In this document: positions 19,900-28,848 of the stretch, one piece after another
Position numbering within the stretch: position 1 is the stretch's first letter
How the letters are laid out: every line of letters starts with the position of its first letter
Assembly: GCF_019331795.1 (NCBI RefSeq)
Contig: NZ_JAHPZL010000008.1
Span: 402,605 to 466,604, forward strand
Direction of reading: 5' to 3'
Length of the DNA stretch: 64,000 nt
From: Austwickia sp. TVS 96-490-7B
GTDB lineage: Bacteria > Actinomycetota > Actinomycetes > Actinomycetales > Dermatophilaceae
The notes under the pieces: generated by a model
What the model was told of the DNA's origin: nothing
Seen by the model: only the letters and a program-made list of their open reading frames with translations
Database searches by the model: none
Translations under genes and position numbers: made by a program

Positions 19900-19931
19900 T
19901 CGATCCCCCATCCGAGAGGCAGCCGCGACCG

Positions 19932-20348
19932 ATGAACCCTCCGACGTACCCGATCCGACGTAGCGACGACGAATGGGCGCGGCTGCTCTCTCCGGCGGAA
20001 TTTCACGTGCTCCGGCGGGCTGGGACCGAGCCAGCTGGGATCGGTGAGTATGTGGAAACCACCACTGAAGGGGTCTACCTGTGCCGCGGATGTGGCGCTG
20101 AGCTCTTCCGCAGCCAAGAAAAATTCGCCAGCCACTGCGGATGGCCATCCTTCTGGACCCCTCAAGATTCCACTGCCGTGGAGTACGTCGAGGACCGCTC
20201 GCACGGGATGGTGCGCACCGAGGTCAGGTGCGCCAGCTGCGGCTCACACCTGGGACACGTGTTTGCGGGGGAAGGTTACGACACCCCGACAGATCAGCGG
20301 TACTGCATCAACTCCATCAGCCTGAAACTGCGACCCGACGCGTCCTGA
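19932..20348 (+). CDS. msrB: Peptide-methionine (R)-S-oxide reductase
   Basis: 138 residues from ATG 19932 (MNPPTYPIRRSDDEW), preferred over a GTG at 19896 that overlaps the nuclease stop region. Zinc-binding CxxC pairs are CRGC and CASC, the fold motif GWPSFW is present, and the catalytic Cys is in RYCINS. It reduces R-methionine sulfoxide in proteins using thioredoxin. It lies only 32 bases after the nuclease and may be partly co-transcribed; a hairpin follows. Confidence 0.93.
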   Translation: MNPPTYPIRRSDDEWARLLSPAEFHVLRRAGTEPAGIGEYVETTTEGVYLCRGCGAELFRSQEKFASHCGWPSFWTPQDSTAVEYVEDRSHGMVRTEVRCASCGSHLGHVFAGEGYDTPTDQRYCINSISLKLRPDAS

Positions 20349-20374
20349 CCAGAGCTCTTCGCAGACAACGATGT

Positions 20375-20417
20375 ACGCCGGTCGGCCGTGGTGATCCACA
20401 CCATGACCGACCGGCGT
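20375..20417 (+). terminator. Terminator after msrB
   Basis: A perfect 11-base inverted repeat (20375-20385 with 20407-20417) and a 21-base loop, 27 bases after the msrB stop. Confidence 0.65.
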
Positions 20418-20547
20418 CACTCATCCCGAGACTCCCCCAGAACTCAGTCGCACCGAGCCCATGCCGATAGTCAACACAGACGCCGCCGCAGCCCTGCCGG
20501 CACCGACGGTGAACCTATGGCACTGCTGTTGACGAGGGAGAACGACC

Positions 20548-20829
20548 ATGATCACGCGCGACTTGTTGGTGGAGGCGCTGAGCCACCCCGATGACTCCGG
20601 GACACCGGGTCTGGACCCTGAGGTCGCGTCCCGTGTCGCCGACAGCTGCCTGGCGATCTTCGCCTCGGAGGCTGGCGAAATCCGTCGACAGATCCTGCAA
20701 GTCGCTGCCGAACGCATCAGCCCCGCTGAGGATCAACAGGTCTTTGCGGGCGCACCGTGGGACATGGGTTTTCATGACGGACGCGCCGACGCAGCACACG
20801 CCCTGCGGTTGATGTCACGTCAACTCTGA
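20548..20829 (+). CDS. Small conserved-looking protein of unknown function
   Basis: 93 residues from ATG 20548 with GAGGGAGA 7 bases upstream, an excellent ribosome binding site. The sequence (MITRDLLVEALSHPDDSG...AADRISPAED-like central part, ending DAAHALRLMSRQL) is acidic and helical, with no signal peptide, membrane segment or cysteine pair. I do not recognise a family. The clean ribosome binding site, normal codon use and a following bidirectional terminator argue that it is real. It is convergent with hemQ. Confidence 0.65.
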   Translation: MITRDLLVEALSHPDDSGTPGLDPEVASRVADSCLAIFASEAGEIRRQILQVAAERISPAEDQQVFAGAPWDMGFHDGRADAAHALRLMSRQL

Positions 20830-20861
20830 TCCGGATCAGCGGTCCTGGCCGCCACGAACCG

Positions 20862-20900
20862 CCCGGCCGGTGTCGCGCGAGCACGGCGACACCGGCCGGG
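20862..20900. terminator. Bidirectional terminator between the small protein gene and hemQ
   Basis: A perfect 15-base inverted repeat (20862-20876 with 20886-20900) and a 9-base loop between two convergent genes. Confidence 0.85.
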
Positions 20901-20934
20901 TCATGCCCCCCGATCTGCCGATGACCTGCCCAGA

Positions 20935-21639
20935 TCAGGGCAGTGACGCCACCATCTCGGCGGGCTCACGACGAGGCCCAGTAAAGAACGGGACCTCTTC
21001 ACGCACATGCTGGCGCGCTTTAGCGCCACGCAGGTGCCGCATCAGGTCCACGATCCGGTGCAGTTCATCAGCTTCGAAGGCCAACAGCCACTCGTAGTCG
21101 TTCAGCGCGAATGACGCCACCGTGTTGGCCCGCACATCTGGGTAGTCCCGGGCCATCTGTCCGTGTTCGACCAGCAGGTCGCGCCGTTCGGCGTCGTCCA
21201 GCAAATACCAGTCGTAGCTGCGGACGAAGGGGTAAACACACACGTAGGCGCGGGGTTCTTCCCCGGCGAGGAAGGCCGGGATGTGGCCCTTGTTGAATTC
21301 AGCCGGCCGGTGCAAGGCGACTGACGACCAGACCGGATCCAGGTGACGTCCCACGGGGGTGCGCCGGAACGCCTGGTAGGCGGCCTGCAATTGTTCGACC
21401 GTGGCGGCATGCCACCAGATCATGATGTCGGCGTCGGCGCGCAGCCCGGACACGTCGTACAAGCCTCGTACGACGACACCGTCGGCTTCCAGCCCGGCGA
21501 AGAACTCCTCAGTGGACCGGATGATCTCAGACCGATCGTCGTGGGGCAGGTCAGTGCTAGCGGCGAACACCGACCACATCGCGTAGCGGACGGTGTCGTT
21601 GATGGCTCGGATCTGGCTCGGAGAGGGGCGGCTGTTCAT
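20935..21639 (-). CDS. hemQ: Coproheme decarboxylase (chlorite dismutase-like HemQ)
   Basis: 234 residues from ATG 21639 ([22 protein letters not shown]). The family signature [12 protein letters not shown] carries the active-site Tyr, and DYPDVRANT and SFALNDYEW match HemQ proteins of Actinobacteria. It converts coproheme to haem b by oxidative decarboxylation in the coproporphyrin-dependent pathway. It lies 75 bases downstream of hemE on the same strand, consistent with one haem transcript. Confidence 0.93.
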   Translation of the reverse strand: MNSRPSPSQIRAINDTVRYAMWSVFAASTDLPHDDRSEIIRSTEEFFAGLEADGVVVRGLYDVSGLRADADIMIWWHAATVEQLQAAYQAFRRTPVGRHLDPVWSSVALHRPAEFNKGHIPAFLAGEEPRAYVCVYPFVRSYDWYLLDDAERRDLLVEHGQMARDYPDVRANTVASFALNDYEWLLAFEADELHRIVDLMRHLRGAKARQHVREEVPFFTGPRREPAEMVASLP

Positions 21640-21714
21640 GACGTCATTGTGGACCACAAGGCCGAAGGTCCCGACATCAGCCGTCTCCTCATGCGCGTTG
21701 ACCCACCTGAGCGG

Positions 21715-22812
21715 TCAGATTCCCTGATCGGACAACTCGATCTGGGGTTCGTGCGACAGCTCATGGATCAGATCTACCACTCGAGTGAGCATCCCCGGGT
21801 CGGTGTCTGGGAGCACTCCATGACCCAGATTGAAAACATGCCCAGGGGTACGACGCCCCTCAGCGACGATGGTGCGCACCCGCGCCTCAATCGCCTCCCA
21901 CGGAGCAAACAGAGCTGCCGGGTCCAAGTTGCCCTGCACGGCATGGTCAGGGCCGATACGGCGGCTGGCTTCGGCCAAACTCACCCGGAAATCGACACCG
22001 ACAACCTCCGCGCCGACCGCTGCCATCGCCGGGAGCAACTCGCCAGTCCCCACCCCGAAATGAATCCGGGGGACCTCCAAATCTGCTACCGCACCCAACG
22101 CCTGCCGGGAATGCGGTGCCACATACCGCTCGTAGTCCGCTCGAGGCAGTGCCCCCACCCACGAGTCAAACAGTTGCACCGCGCTTGCTCCGGCCGCTGC
22201 TTGGGTGCGTAAGAACGCCCCGGAGATCTGAGCCAGCCGACGACACAGGTCGTGCCACAACTCCTCATCGCCATACATCAGCGCCTTCGTGCGCTCGTGG
22301 TTCTTGCTAGGACCACCCTCCACCAGGTAGGACGCCAAGGTGAACGGTGCGCCAGCGAAGCCGATCAGCGGGGTCTCCCCCAGCTCAGCCACCAGCATCT
22401 GCACGGCCTCAGTGACATACGGCACCGCATCAGCGTCCAGTGGTATTAACCGATCCAGGTCGGCCCGCTCTCGGATCGGCTGCGCCACCACCGGCCCCAC
22501 ACCGGGGACGATGTCTAAGTCAATGCCCACGGCCGCCAAAGGGACCACGATGTCGCTGAAAAAGATTGCTGCATCCACACCATGACGACGTACCGGCTGC
22601 AAGGTGATCTCGGTGACCAAGTCAGGACGACGACACGACTCCAACATCGGAATGCCTTGTCGGAGCGACCGATACTCCGGCAACGACCGCCCTGCCTGGC
22701 GCATAAACCAGACCGGGGGGCGTGCGCCGGGGTTACGACGCGCGGCCTGGACGAGCAGGCTCTCACGCGGGCCGGTCGTGGACACGTCGTCGAGGGGGGA
22801 GGCGTTGGTCAC
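21715..22812 (-). CDS. hemE: Uroporphyrinogen decarboxylase
   Basis: 365 residues from GTG 22812, chosen because GGGAGGA is spaced correctly for it while being too close to the ATG at 22821. Signature motifs: [17 protein letters not shown] near the N-terminus, [13 protein letters not shown], and [17 protein letters not shown] in the middle; [13 protein letters not shown] ends the fold. It decarboxylates uroporphyrinogen III to coproporphyrinogen III, the step before the coproporphyrin branch that ends with HemQ downstream. Confidence 0.95.
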   Translation of the reverse strand: MTNASPLDDVSTTGPRESLLVQAARRNPGARPPVWFMRQAGRSLPEYRSLRQGIPMLESCRRPDLVTEITLQPVRRHGVDAAIFFSDIVVPLAAVGIDLDIVPGVGPVVAQPIRERADLDRLIPLDADAVPYVTEAVQMLVAELGETPLIGFAGAPFTLASYLVEGGPSKNHERTKALMYGDEELWHDLCRRLAQISGAFLRTQAAAGASAVQLFDSWVGALPRADYERYVAPHSRQALGAVADLEVPRIHFGVGTGELLPAMAAVGAEVVGVDFRVSLAEASRRIGPDHAVQGNLDPAALFAPWEAIEARVRTIVAEGRRTPGHVFNLGHGVLPDTDPGMLTRVVDLIHELSHEPQIELSDQGI

Positions 22813-22928
22813 GCCGCTCATCCTCCCATGTCCACGGACAGAGTCGAGATGCTCGCACTGTGCAGCTCGACGCCCTGCCCCCGGCGTGGTGTCCGCATTG
22901 CGAGCGCCTCGGACCGTAGGGTGCGACA

Positions 22929-23510
22929 GTGACCAGTCGCCAGGCTTGCCACAGTGCACCGGAGGAGTTCACCAGATGCGTCGGCCGTCTCGTCGAGGTG
23001 CAGACCCGCCCTGAGGTACGGCTGGAGGAGATGCCCGCGCCCCAACGGATCGCGCCCTTCAGTGCCGCCGTGACCGCCGATGTGAGTGTCGACGACACGG
23101 AGGAGCCGTTAGCGACCGGACGTTTCGTGGTGTTGCATGACCCGGACGAACCGGCCGCATGGTCCGGAGCATGGCGGATTGTCACTTTCGCTTCAGCTCG
23201 GTTGGAACCGGAGATGAGCTCTGAACCGCTGCTCGGCGAAGTAGGTTGGTCTTGGCTGCGAGACGGGCTCGTGGACTCCGAGTTGACCTTCCGCGCCTTA
23301 GGCGGGACGGTGACTCGCGTTGTCTCCGACAGCTTCGGGTCATTGGCGCAAAAAGATTCTGTCGTTGAGATCGAATTACGAGCCTCCTGGACGATCGATG
23401 GTCCCGATGTCCCCAGCCACCTGCGCGTCTGGGCTGACGTCCTCGCCACGTTCGCCGGTCTCCCGCCGCTGCCAGAAGGGGTCGTCCCGTTGCCGGGTAT
23501 CCGACATTGA
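22929..23510 (+). CDS. DUF3000 family protein
   Basis: 193 residues from GTG 22929. Conserved DUF3000 stretches are [54 protein letters not shown] and [18 protein letters not shown]. The family is found in Actinobacteria, typically between hemE and the HRDC ribonuclease D gene as here; its function is unknown. It is divergent from hemE across 116 bases and precedes rnd by 27. Confidence 0.9.
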   Translation: MTSRQACHSAPEEFTRCVGRLVEVQTRPEVRLEEMPAPQRIAPFSAAVTADVSVDDTEEPLATGRFVVLHDPDEPAAWSGAWRIVTFASARLEPEMSSEPLLGEVGWSWLRDGLVDSELTFRALGGTVTRVVSDSFGSLAQKDSVVEIELRASWTIDGPDVPSHLRVWADVLATFAGLPPLPEGVVPLPGIRH

Positions 23511-23537
23511 CCGGGGCATGTCATCCTGGACGACGGC

Positions 23538-25055
23538 ATGAGCAGCATTCCCGGTGATTCACCGTCCCCCGTTGGCCCCGGCGTCCCTTTCCACGCCGAG
23601 GCGGAACGCGTCGACCGTCAGACCCGTTCCGCCCGTCACACCCGTCGGCGTACCCGGGCTTCCCGGGCCGACCTGCAGCAGGACTTGGCGCGCCGCCGCG
23701 GTGAACGCACCGCCGAGCAAGCCCCACACGGTCCAGAAATCACCGATGAAACGACCCCAGAGGATCTGGGGATGCCTCGGCTGATCTCCCATCCTGCGGA
23801 GGGAATCCCCCCGGTCGTGGCGCAGGAGGACGAGCTGGAAGACGCCGCACGCCGGTTGGCTGGTGGCACTGGCCCCGTCGCGGTGGACGCGGAACGGGCT
23901 TCCGGATATCGGTACGGGCAGCGAGCCTATCTGGTGCAGTTACGCCGTGCTGGAGCCGGAACGTTCCTGATTGACCCGGTAGCCTGCCCGCAGCTCAGCC
24001 CACTGCAAGACGCCCTCGCTGACGTGGAATGGGTCGTGCACGCCGCCACCCAAGATCTGCCCTGTCTAGCTGAAGTCGGGCTGACACCGAGCCGGTTGTT
24101 CGACACGGAATTAGGCGCGCGGCTAGCAGGGCTGCCACGCGTGGGCTTAGCCGCCGTGCTGGAGCATTACCTTGACGTGACCCTAGCTAAAGAACATTCG
24201 GCGGTGGACTGGTCGACCAGACCGCTACCCGAACCGTGGCTGCGGTATGCCGCGTTGGATGTAGAAATCCTCGTCGAACTGCGGGACCGCATCGAGCAAG
24301 ACCTGCAAGACCAGGGCAAATTGGCCTGGGCTCAGGAAGAGTTCACTGCGTTAACCTCTTTCACCGGGCCGCCGCCCCGCATCGACCCGTGGCGGCGCTT
24401 GTCTGGCCTGCATCGACTCCGTGGCCGCCGTACCCTCGCCATCGCCCGCGCCCTGTGGTATGCGCGCGACGACCTGGCCCGCCAGCGAGACATCTCCCCC
24501 GGCCGAGTCATCCCGGACGCGCCGCTCCTCGAGATCGCCCAAGCTGCCCCACGCACCTCCGCCGCCGTCGCCGAGGTCACCTCCAATCGCGCTGCCCGCA
24601 GACATGCTTTGACGTGGGCCGAAGCTGTCCGATCAGCGTTGGAGCTACCTGAGGATGCCCTTCCTGCGATCACGGTGCCCTCGTCAGCGCCGCCTCCGCC
24701 GCGCACCTGGGCAGACCGTGACCCGGTAGCCGCCGCTCGACTGGCCTGGGTCCGCGCACAACTCGCTGTTTTTGCGGCAGAGCAGCGCATCCCGGTGGAA
24801 AACATCCTCGCCCCTGACACCGTGCGACGGGTGCTGTGGAACCCACCCGAAGCCATCGACGACGAGATCCGAGAAGCGTTGAGCGCGCGAGGGGCTCGCC
24901 CCTGGCAGATCGCCGTCGTCACCCCATTAGTGAGGCATGCTCTGACCACACCCGCTGAACAACTCGTCGTGGAGCCCCCAGCCACTGAGTCAGCCCCGGC
25001 AGCAGCCGAGACCCAGCACACCTTGCCTTCCGATCCGGTCCGCTCCTCCTGCTGA
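23538..25055 (+). CDS. rnd: Ribonuclease D-like 3'-5' exonuclease with HRDC domain
   Basis: 505 residues. A charged N-terminal extension of about 110 residues precedes a DEDD exonuclease: VAVDAERASGYRY (motif I, Asp/Glu), VHAATQDLPCL (motif II), and YAALDVEILVEL (motif III with Tyr and Asp). HRDC-like segments follow (LRGRRTLAIARALWYARDDLA). It probably trims tRNA or other structured RNA 3' ends. It follows DUF3000 in the conserved actinobacterial order. The C-terminal part after about 400 is Ala/Pro-rich. Confidence 0.9.
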   Translation: MSSIPGDSPSPVGPGVPFHAEAERVDRQTRSARHTRRRTRASRADLQQDLARRRGERTAEQAPHGPEITDETTPEDLGMPRLISHPAEGIPPVVAQEDELEDAARRLAGGTGPVAVDAERASGYRYGQRAYLVQLRRAGAGTFLIDPVACPQLSPLQDALADVEWVVHAATQDLPCLAEVGLTPSRLFDTELGARLAGLPRVGLAAVLEHYLDVTLAKEHSAVDWSTRPLPEPWLRYAALDVEILVELRDRIEQDLQDQGKLAWAQEEFTALTSFTGPPPRIDPWRRLSGLHRLRGRRTLAIARALWYARDDLARQRDISPGRVIPDAPLLEIAQAAPRTSAAVAEVTSNRAARRHALTWAEAVRSALELPEDALPAITVPSSAPPPPRTWADRDPVAAARLAWVRAQLAVFAAEQRIPVENILAPDTVRRVLWNPPEAIDDEIREALSARGARPWQIAVVTPLVRHALTTPAEQLVVEPPATESAPAAAETQHTLPSDPVRSSC

Positions 25056-25167
25056 GAGATACGCCACGTCGACGTCAGATCCTGGGACGTCACACCCTCG
25101 GTCACAATGGCGGGAAACCCGGCCCCACAGCCGGTTCCGTCCCGCCGTGTCGCCCCAGGGAGAGTCC

Positions 25168-26415
25168 GTGTCCACACCACGTCATGAAGTCGTCTTCGTC
25201 GACGGTGTCCGCACCCCGTTTGGAAAGGCAGGAGAAAAAGGGCTGTACGCCCAGACTCGCGCCGATGACCTTGTCGTCGCCTGCGTGCGAGAACTCCTCC
25301 GTCGCCATCCTGAACTCCCCCCCGACCGCATCGGCGACGTCGCTATCGCTGCGACCAACCAGACCGGCGACCAAGGACTGACCATCGGTCGGACCGCAGC
25401 GTTATTGGCTGGGCTGCCGCACACTGTCCCCGGATACGCCATCGACCGCATGTGCGCCGGAGCCCTCACCGCGGTGACTACCACCGCCGCCAGCATCGCG
25501 TTCGGCGCGTACGACGTGGCTCTGGCCGGTGGAGTGGAACACATGGGTCATCATCCGATGGGCAGCGGATTGGACCCCAATCCTCGGTTCATCTCGGAAA
25601 AGATCGTCGACCCCGAAGCCTTAAACATGGGATGCACAGCGGAAAACCTGCACGATCGTTTTCCCCAGCTCACCAAGGAACGCGCTGACCGCTACGCCAT
25701 GCTCAGTCAGCACAAGATGCAGGCGGCGTACGCCGAGAACCGGATCCAACCGGACCTGGTGCCCGTCGAAATCCGCAACGCCGAACTCGGCTGGGGCTTA
25801 GCCACCGTGGACGAGCCGCCCCGCCCCGGCGTCACCATGGAAGCGTTAGCCGAGTTGCGGACACCGTTCCGGCCGCATGGCCGAGTGACGGCAGGGAACG
25901 CCGCCGGTCTCAACGACGGCGCCACCGCCTGCCTGATCGCCTCAGAGCATGCCGCCGCCGAACTCAGCTTGCCGGTGCGCATGCGGCTGGTGTCCTTCGC
26001 GTTCGCCGGGGTTGAACCGGAGATCATGGGTTTCGGACCAGTACCAGCGGCAGAAAAAGCCCTGGCACAGGCTGGGTTGACGATCGACGACATCGGACTG
26101 TTCGAAATCAATGAAGCATTCGCCGTACAAGTGCTGTCGATGCTGGACCATTTCGGGATTGCCGACGACGATCCGCGAGTCAACCGGTACGGCGGCGCTA
26201 TCGCTTGCGGTCACCCCCTCGCCTCCTCCGGGGTCCGACTGATGATCCACCTCGCTCGCCAGTTTGAGGAGTCCCCACAGGTGCGATACGGGATGACTGC
26301 GATGTGCATCGGCATGGGCATGGGTGCCGCTGTGATCTGGGAGAACCCCCACCACCTCGACTATGCCCCTGGAGTCACCACGTCGACCGCCACTGCTGAG
26401 GAGAACGCCCGATGA
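25168..26415 (+). CDS. fadA: Acetyl-CoA C-acyltransferase (thiolase, FadA-type)
   Basis: 415 residues from GTG 25168 with AGGGAGA just upstream (the frame is open from 25147). Thiolase residues: nucleophile Cys in IDRMCAGALTA, NEAFAVQ, and the C-terminal CGHPLASSG with catalytic His region, plus MCIGMGMG. It cleaves 3-ketoacyl-CoA in beta-oxidation. The stop overlaps the fadB start by 4 bases, so the pair is coupled and should form the trifunctional complex. Confidence 0.93.
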   Translation: MSTPRHEVVFVDGVRTPFGKAGEKGLYAQTRADDLVVACVRELLRRHPELPPDRIGDVAIAATNQTGDQGLTIGRTAALLAGLPHTVPGYAIDRMCAGALTAVTTTAASIAFGAYDVALAGGVEHMGHHPMGSGLDPNPRFISEKIVDPEALNMGCTAENLHDRFPQLTKERADRYAMLSQHKMQAAYAENRIQPDLVPVEIRNAELGWGLATVDEPPRPGVTMEALAELRTPFRPHGRVTAGNAAGLNDGATACLIASEHAAAELSLPVRMRLVSFAFAGVEPEIMGFGPVPAAEKALAQAGLTIDDIGLFEINEAFAVQVLSMLDHFGIADDDPRVNRYGGAIACGHPLASSGVRLMIHLARQFEESPQVRYGMTAMCIGMGMGAAVIWENPHHLDYAPGVTTSTATAEENAR

Positions 26416-28523
26416 GCATCGACTTCACTGACGTTTTCCCTGACGAAGTGGTCACCGCCTCCCTGGCGCGTGACGTCGACCTCCCCGGCGGAGCTGGCAC
26501 TTTAGCGCTCATCACCCTCGACAATGGACTAGACCACTCGCGCCCCAATACTTTGGGGCCAGCCACCCTTGCCGCGTTGGGAGCAACGCTGGACGCCATC
26601 GCTGCGCGTGCCGCCGCCGGAGAGATCGTCGCAGTCGGGGTGACGGGCAAACCCTTCATTTTGGCGGCCGGAGCTGACCTTTCCGGTGTGGCAAAAATTA
26701 CCCAGCGGGCCCAGGCCCGAGCCATCGCCGAACTGGGACATGACGTTTTCACCCGACTCACCGACCTAGGCGTGCCCTCTTTCGCATTCATTAACGGATT
26801 AGCGCTGGGAGGCGGGCTAGAAATCGCCTTGCACTGCACCTACCGCACCGTTTCCTCTGGCGCAGCTGCTTTGGCTTTCCCCGAATGTTTCCTCGGCCTC
26901 GTCCCTGGATGGGGCGGCACGTGGCTGCTCCCCCAGCTCATCGGCCCCGCAGACGCCCTCAAAGTCCTGGTGGAAAATCCCCTGTCAATGAACAGGATGC
27001 TCAAAGGCCCCCAAGCCCTGCAGCTGGGAATCGCCGACGCCATGTTCGACCCGGCAGATTTCCTCGCCCAATCCTTAACCTGGGCCGGACACGTCCTCAC
27101 GGGACACACCACTGTCGAACGCCGCGCGATAGACCGCGACGAGGCTACCTGGTCGGCGGCAGTCACCGCAGCAAGGACGTTGGTGGACACCAAAACCGGC
27201 GGGTGCGCACCGGCCCCGTACCGGGCAGTGGACCTCGTTGAGGCTGCGCGGACAGCAAGCCGAGCGGAGGGCTTCGAGGCGGAAAACGAAGCGCTCGCCG
27301 ACCTCATCATGAGCGAGGAGCTGCGCGCTGGCCTCTACGCTTTTGACCTGGTCCAGAAACGAGCCAAGCGTCCGGCCGGAGCGCCCGACCGATCGTTAGC
27401 CCGTCCGGTCACCAAAGTGGGCGTGGTCGGCGCAGGTCTCATGGCCAGTCAGTTGGCGTTGTTGCTGGTACGGCGACTGAAAGTGCCAGTGGTGATGACT
27501 GATCTGGATCAGGCCAGGGTCGATAAAGGTGTCGCCTCAGTGCATGCCGAGCTCGACAAACTCGTCGCCAAGGGTCGGCTGACACCGGACCGCTGCAACC
27601 GATTGAAGAGCTTGGTCACTGGATCCACCTCAAAAACTGATTTTGCTGATGCGGAATTTGTCATCGAAGCAGTCTTTGAGGAGATGACCGTCAAGAAGCA
27701 GGTGTGGGCGGATGTCGAAGCCGTCGTCTCCGCAGAGTGCGTATTGGCGTCAAATACCTCATCATTGTCGATGACCCAGATGGCTGCGGACCTAGCGCAT
27801 CCGGAGCGCGTGGTGGGTTTCCACTTCTTCAACCCGGTCGCAGTGATGCCGCTGTTGGAGATTGTGCAAGGCAAGCAGACAGATGCGTCAACTTTAGCGA
27901 CAGCTTTTGCGACGGGCCGCTCGCTGGGAAAGACCACCATCTTGGTGCAAGACAGCCCTTCGTTCATCGTGAACCGATTGCTGGGTCGGTTTATGTCAGA
28001 CATGGGCCGCTTGGTCGATGCGGGAACGCCCATCGATGTCGCGGATCAAGGGTTCGCTGGCATCGCACCGATGCCCCCATTCATGCTGATGGGCTTGGTG
28101 GGGCCAGCGATTGCGTTGCATAACAACGAAACTCTCGCTTCGGCTTTCCCTGACCGGTTCGTCGTTTCAGAGAATCTTCGTCGAGTCGTGGAGTCAGGTC
28201 GTACGTCGTATTACACCTTCGGCCCGCAAGGAATGATCGTGGACCCGGAGGTAGCTGCGATGCATGCACCAGCCGGAACCCCGACGGTGTTGGACGCCCA
28301 GGAGGTACGTCGCACCGTCTTGGCTGGTTTGGCTGAAGAAGCCAGGCTGATGCTGGATGAAGGCGTGGTGGCCGAACCGATGGATCTCGATCTGGCCATG
28401 ATCACTGGTGCGGGATTCCAGTTCTGGAACGGTGGCCTGACCCCGCTCCTTGATCGCAGCGGAGTCGCTGAGCAGACTACGGGGCGCCGATTTTTACCGG
28501 CAGGGGTGGCCAGCCTGGCGTAG
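26412..28523 (+). CDS. fadB: 3-hydroxyacyl-CoA dehydrogenase / enoyl-CoA hydratase fusion (FadB-type)
   Basis: 703 residues. The N-terminal crotonase part has the oxyanion-hole region AAGADLSGV and LALGGGLEIALHCTYR. The dehydrogenase part starts with the NAD-binding GVVGAGLMASQLA (about 336) and carries SNTSSLSM and GFHFFNPVAVMPLLEIV with the catalytic His. The second dehydrogenase repeat ends ITGAGFQFWNGG. It performs hydration and oxidation steps of fatty-acid beta-oxidation, passing product to FadA. A hairpin lies 20 bases after the stop. Confidence 0.94.
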   Translation: MSIDFTDVFPDEVVTASLARDVDLPGGAGTLALITLDNGLDHSRPNTLGPATLAALGATLDAIAARAAAGEIVAVGVTGKPFILAAGADLSGVAKITQRAQARAIAELGHDVFTRLTDLGVPSFAFINGLALGGGLEIALHCTYRTVSSGAAALAFPECFLGLVPGWGGTWLLPQLIGPADALKVLVENPLSMNRMLKGPQALQLGIADAMFDPADFLAQSLTWAGHVLTGHTTVERRAIDRDEATWSAAVTAARTLVDTKTGGCAPAPYRAVDLVEAARTASRAEGFEAENEALADLIMSEELRAGLYAFDLVQKRAKRPAGAPDRSLARPVTKVGVVGAGLMASQLALLLVRRLKVPVVMTDLDQARVDKGVASVHAELDKLVAKGRLTPDRCNRLKSLVTGSTSKTDFADAEFVIEAVFEEMTVKKQVWADVEAVVSAECVLASNTSSLSMTQMAADLAHPERVVGFHFFNPVAVMPLLEIVQGKQTDASTLATAFATGRSLGKTTILVQDSPSFIVNRLLGRFMSDMGRLVDAGTPIDVADQGFAGIAPMPPFMLMGLVGPAIALHNNETLASAFPDRFVVSENLRRVVESGRTSYYTFGPQGMIVDPEVAAMHAPAGTPTVLDAQEVRRTVLAGLAEEARLMLDEGVVAEPMDLDLAMITGAGFQFWNGGLTPLLDRSGVAEQTTGRRFLPAGVASLA

Positions 28524-28542
28524 TGAGTTCTTCGAGGCAGAC

Positions 28543-28583
28543 ACGGCCCGGTGGGATGTCCAGGTGGCTTCCTGCCGGGCCGT
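28543..28583 (+). terminator. Probable terminator of the fadA-fadB unit
   Basis: ACGGCCCGG (28543-28551) pairs perfectly with CCGGGCCGT (28575-28583) around a 23-base loop, just downstream of fadB. Confidence 0.55.
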
Positions 28584-28823
28584 CTGACGGCTGGGAGCGG
28601 CCTAGTCGGTGCAGCTCCACCGATCACCGGTGCCGATGGACCGGAGGGGGTACGGCGGGTCAACACGCTCGGTCGTGCCATAGGCAGCTGGGATCAAGCT
28701 GCCACAATGGTGTGACAGACTTGGGCGACTGTCCAATGAGGCCAGGTGTCCTGATGCATCTGGCGGAGGGCAGCAGCGAGAGACGCCACGACTCCCGTCA
28801 CCACTGGACTGACCGGCGAATAT

Positions 28824-28842
28824 CTCATATGTGAGTTACATT
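28824..28842 (+). promoter_or_regulatory. Palindrome overlapping the likely promoter of the HTH-MurA gene
   Basis: CTCA-TATG-TGAG (28824-28835) is palindromic and is followed by TACATT (28837-28842), a possible -10 box 7 bases before the ATG at 28849. That spacing would give a leaderless or nearly leaderless mRNA, consistent with no visible ribosome binding site. The encoded protein has an N-terminal XRE-type HTH, so autoregulation here is plausible but unproven. Confidence 0.4.
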
Positions 28843-28848
28843 GAGCGC

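Larger units (their letters stand above)
28524..28848. other. Intergenic region between fadB and the HTH-MurA gene
   Basis: 325 bases without a credible gene. It contains a hairpin at its left end (28543-28583) and a palindrome at its right end (28824-28835) just before the next start. The 240 bases between show nothing I can name. Confidence 0.5.
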
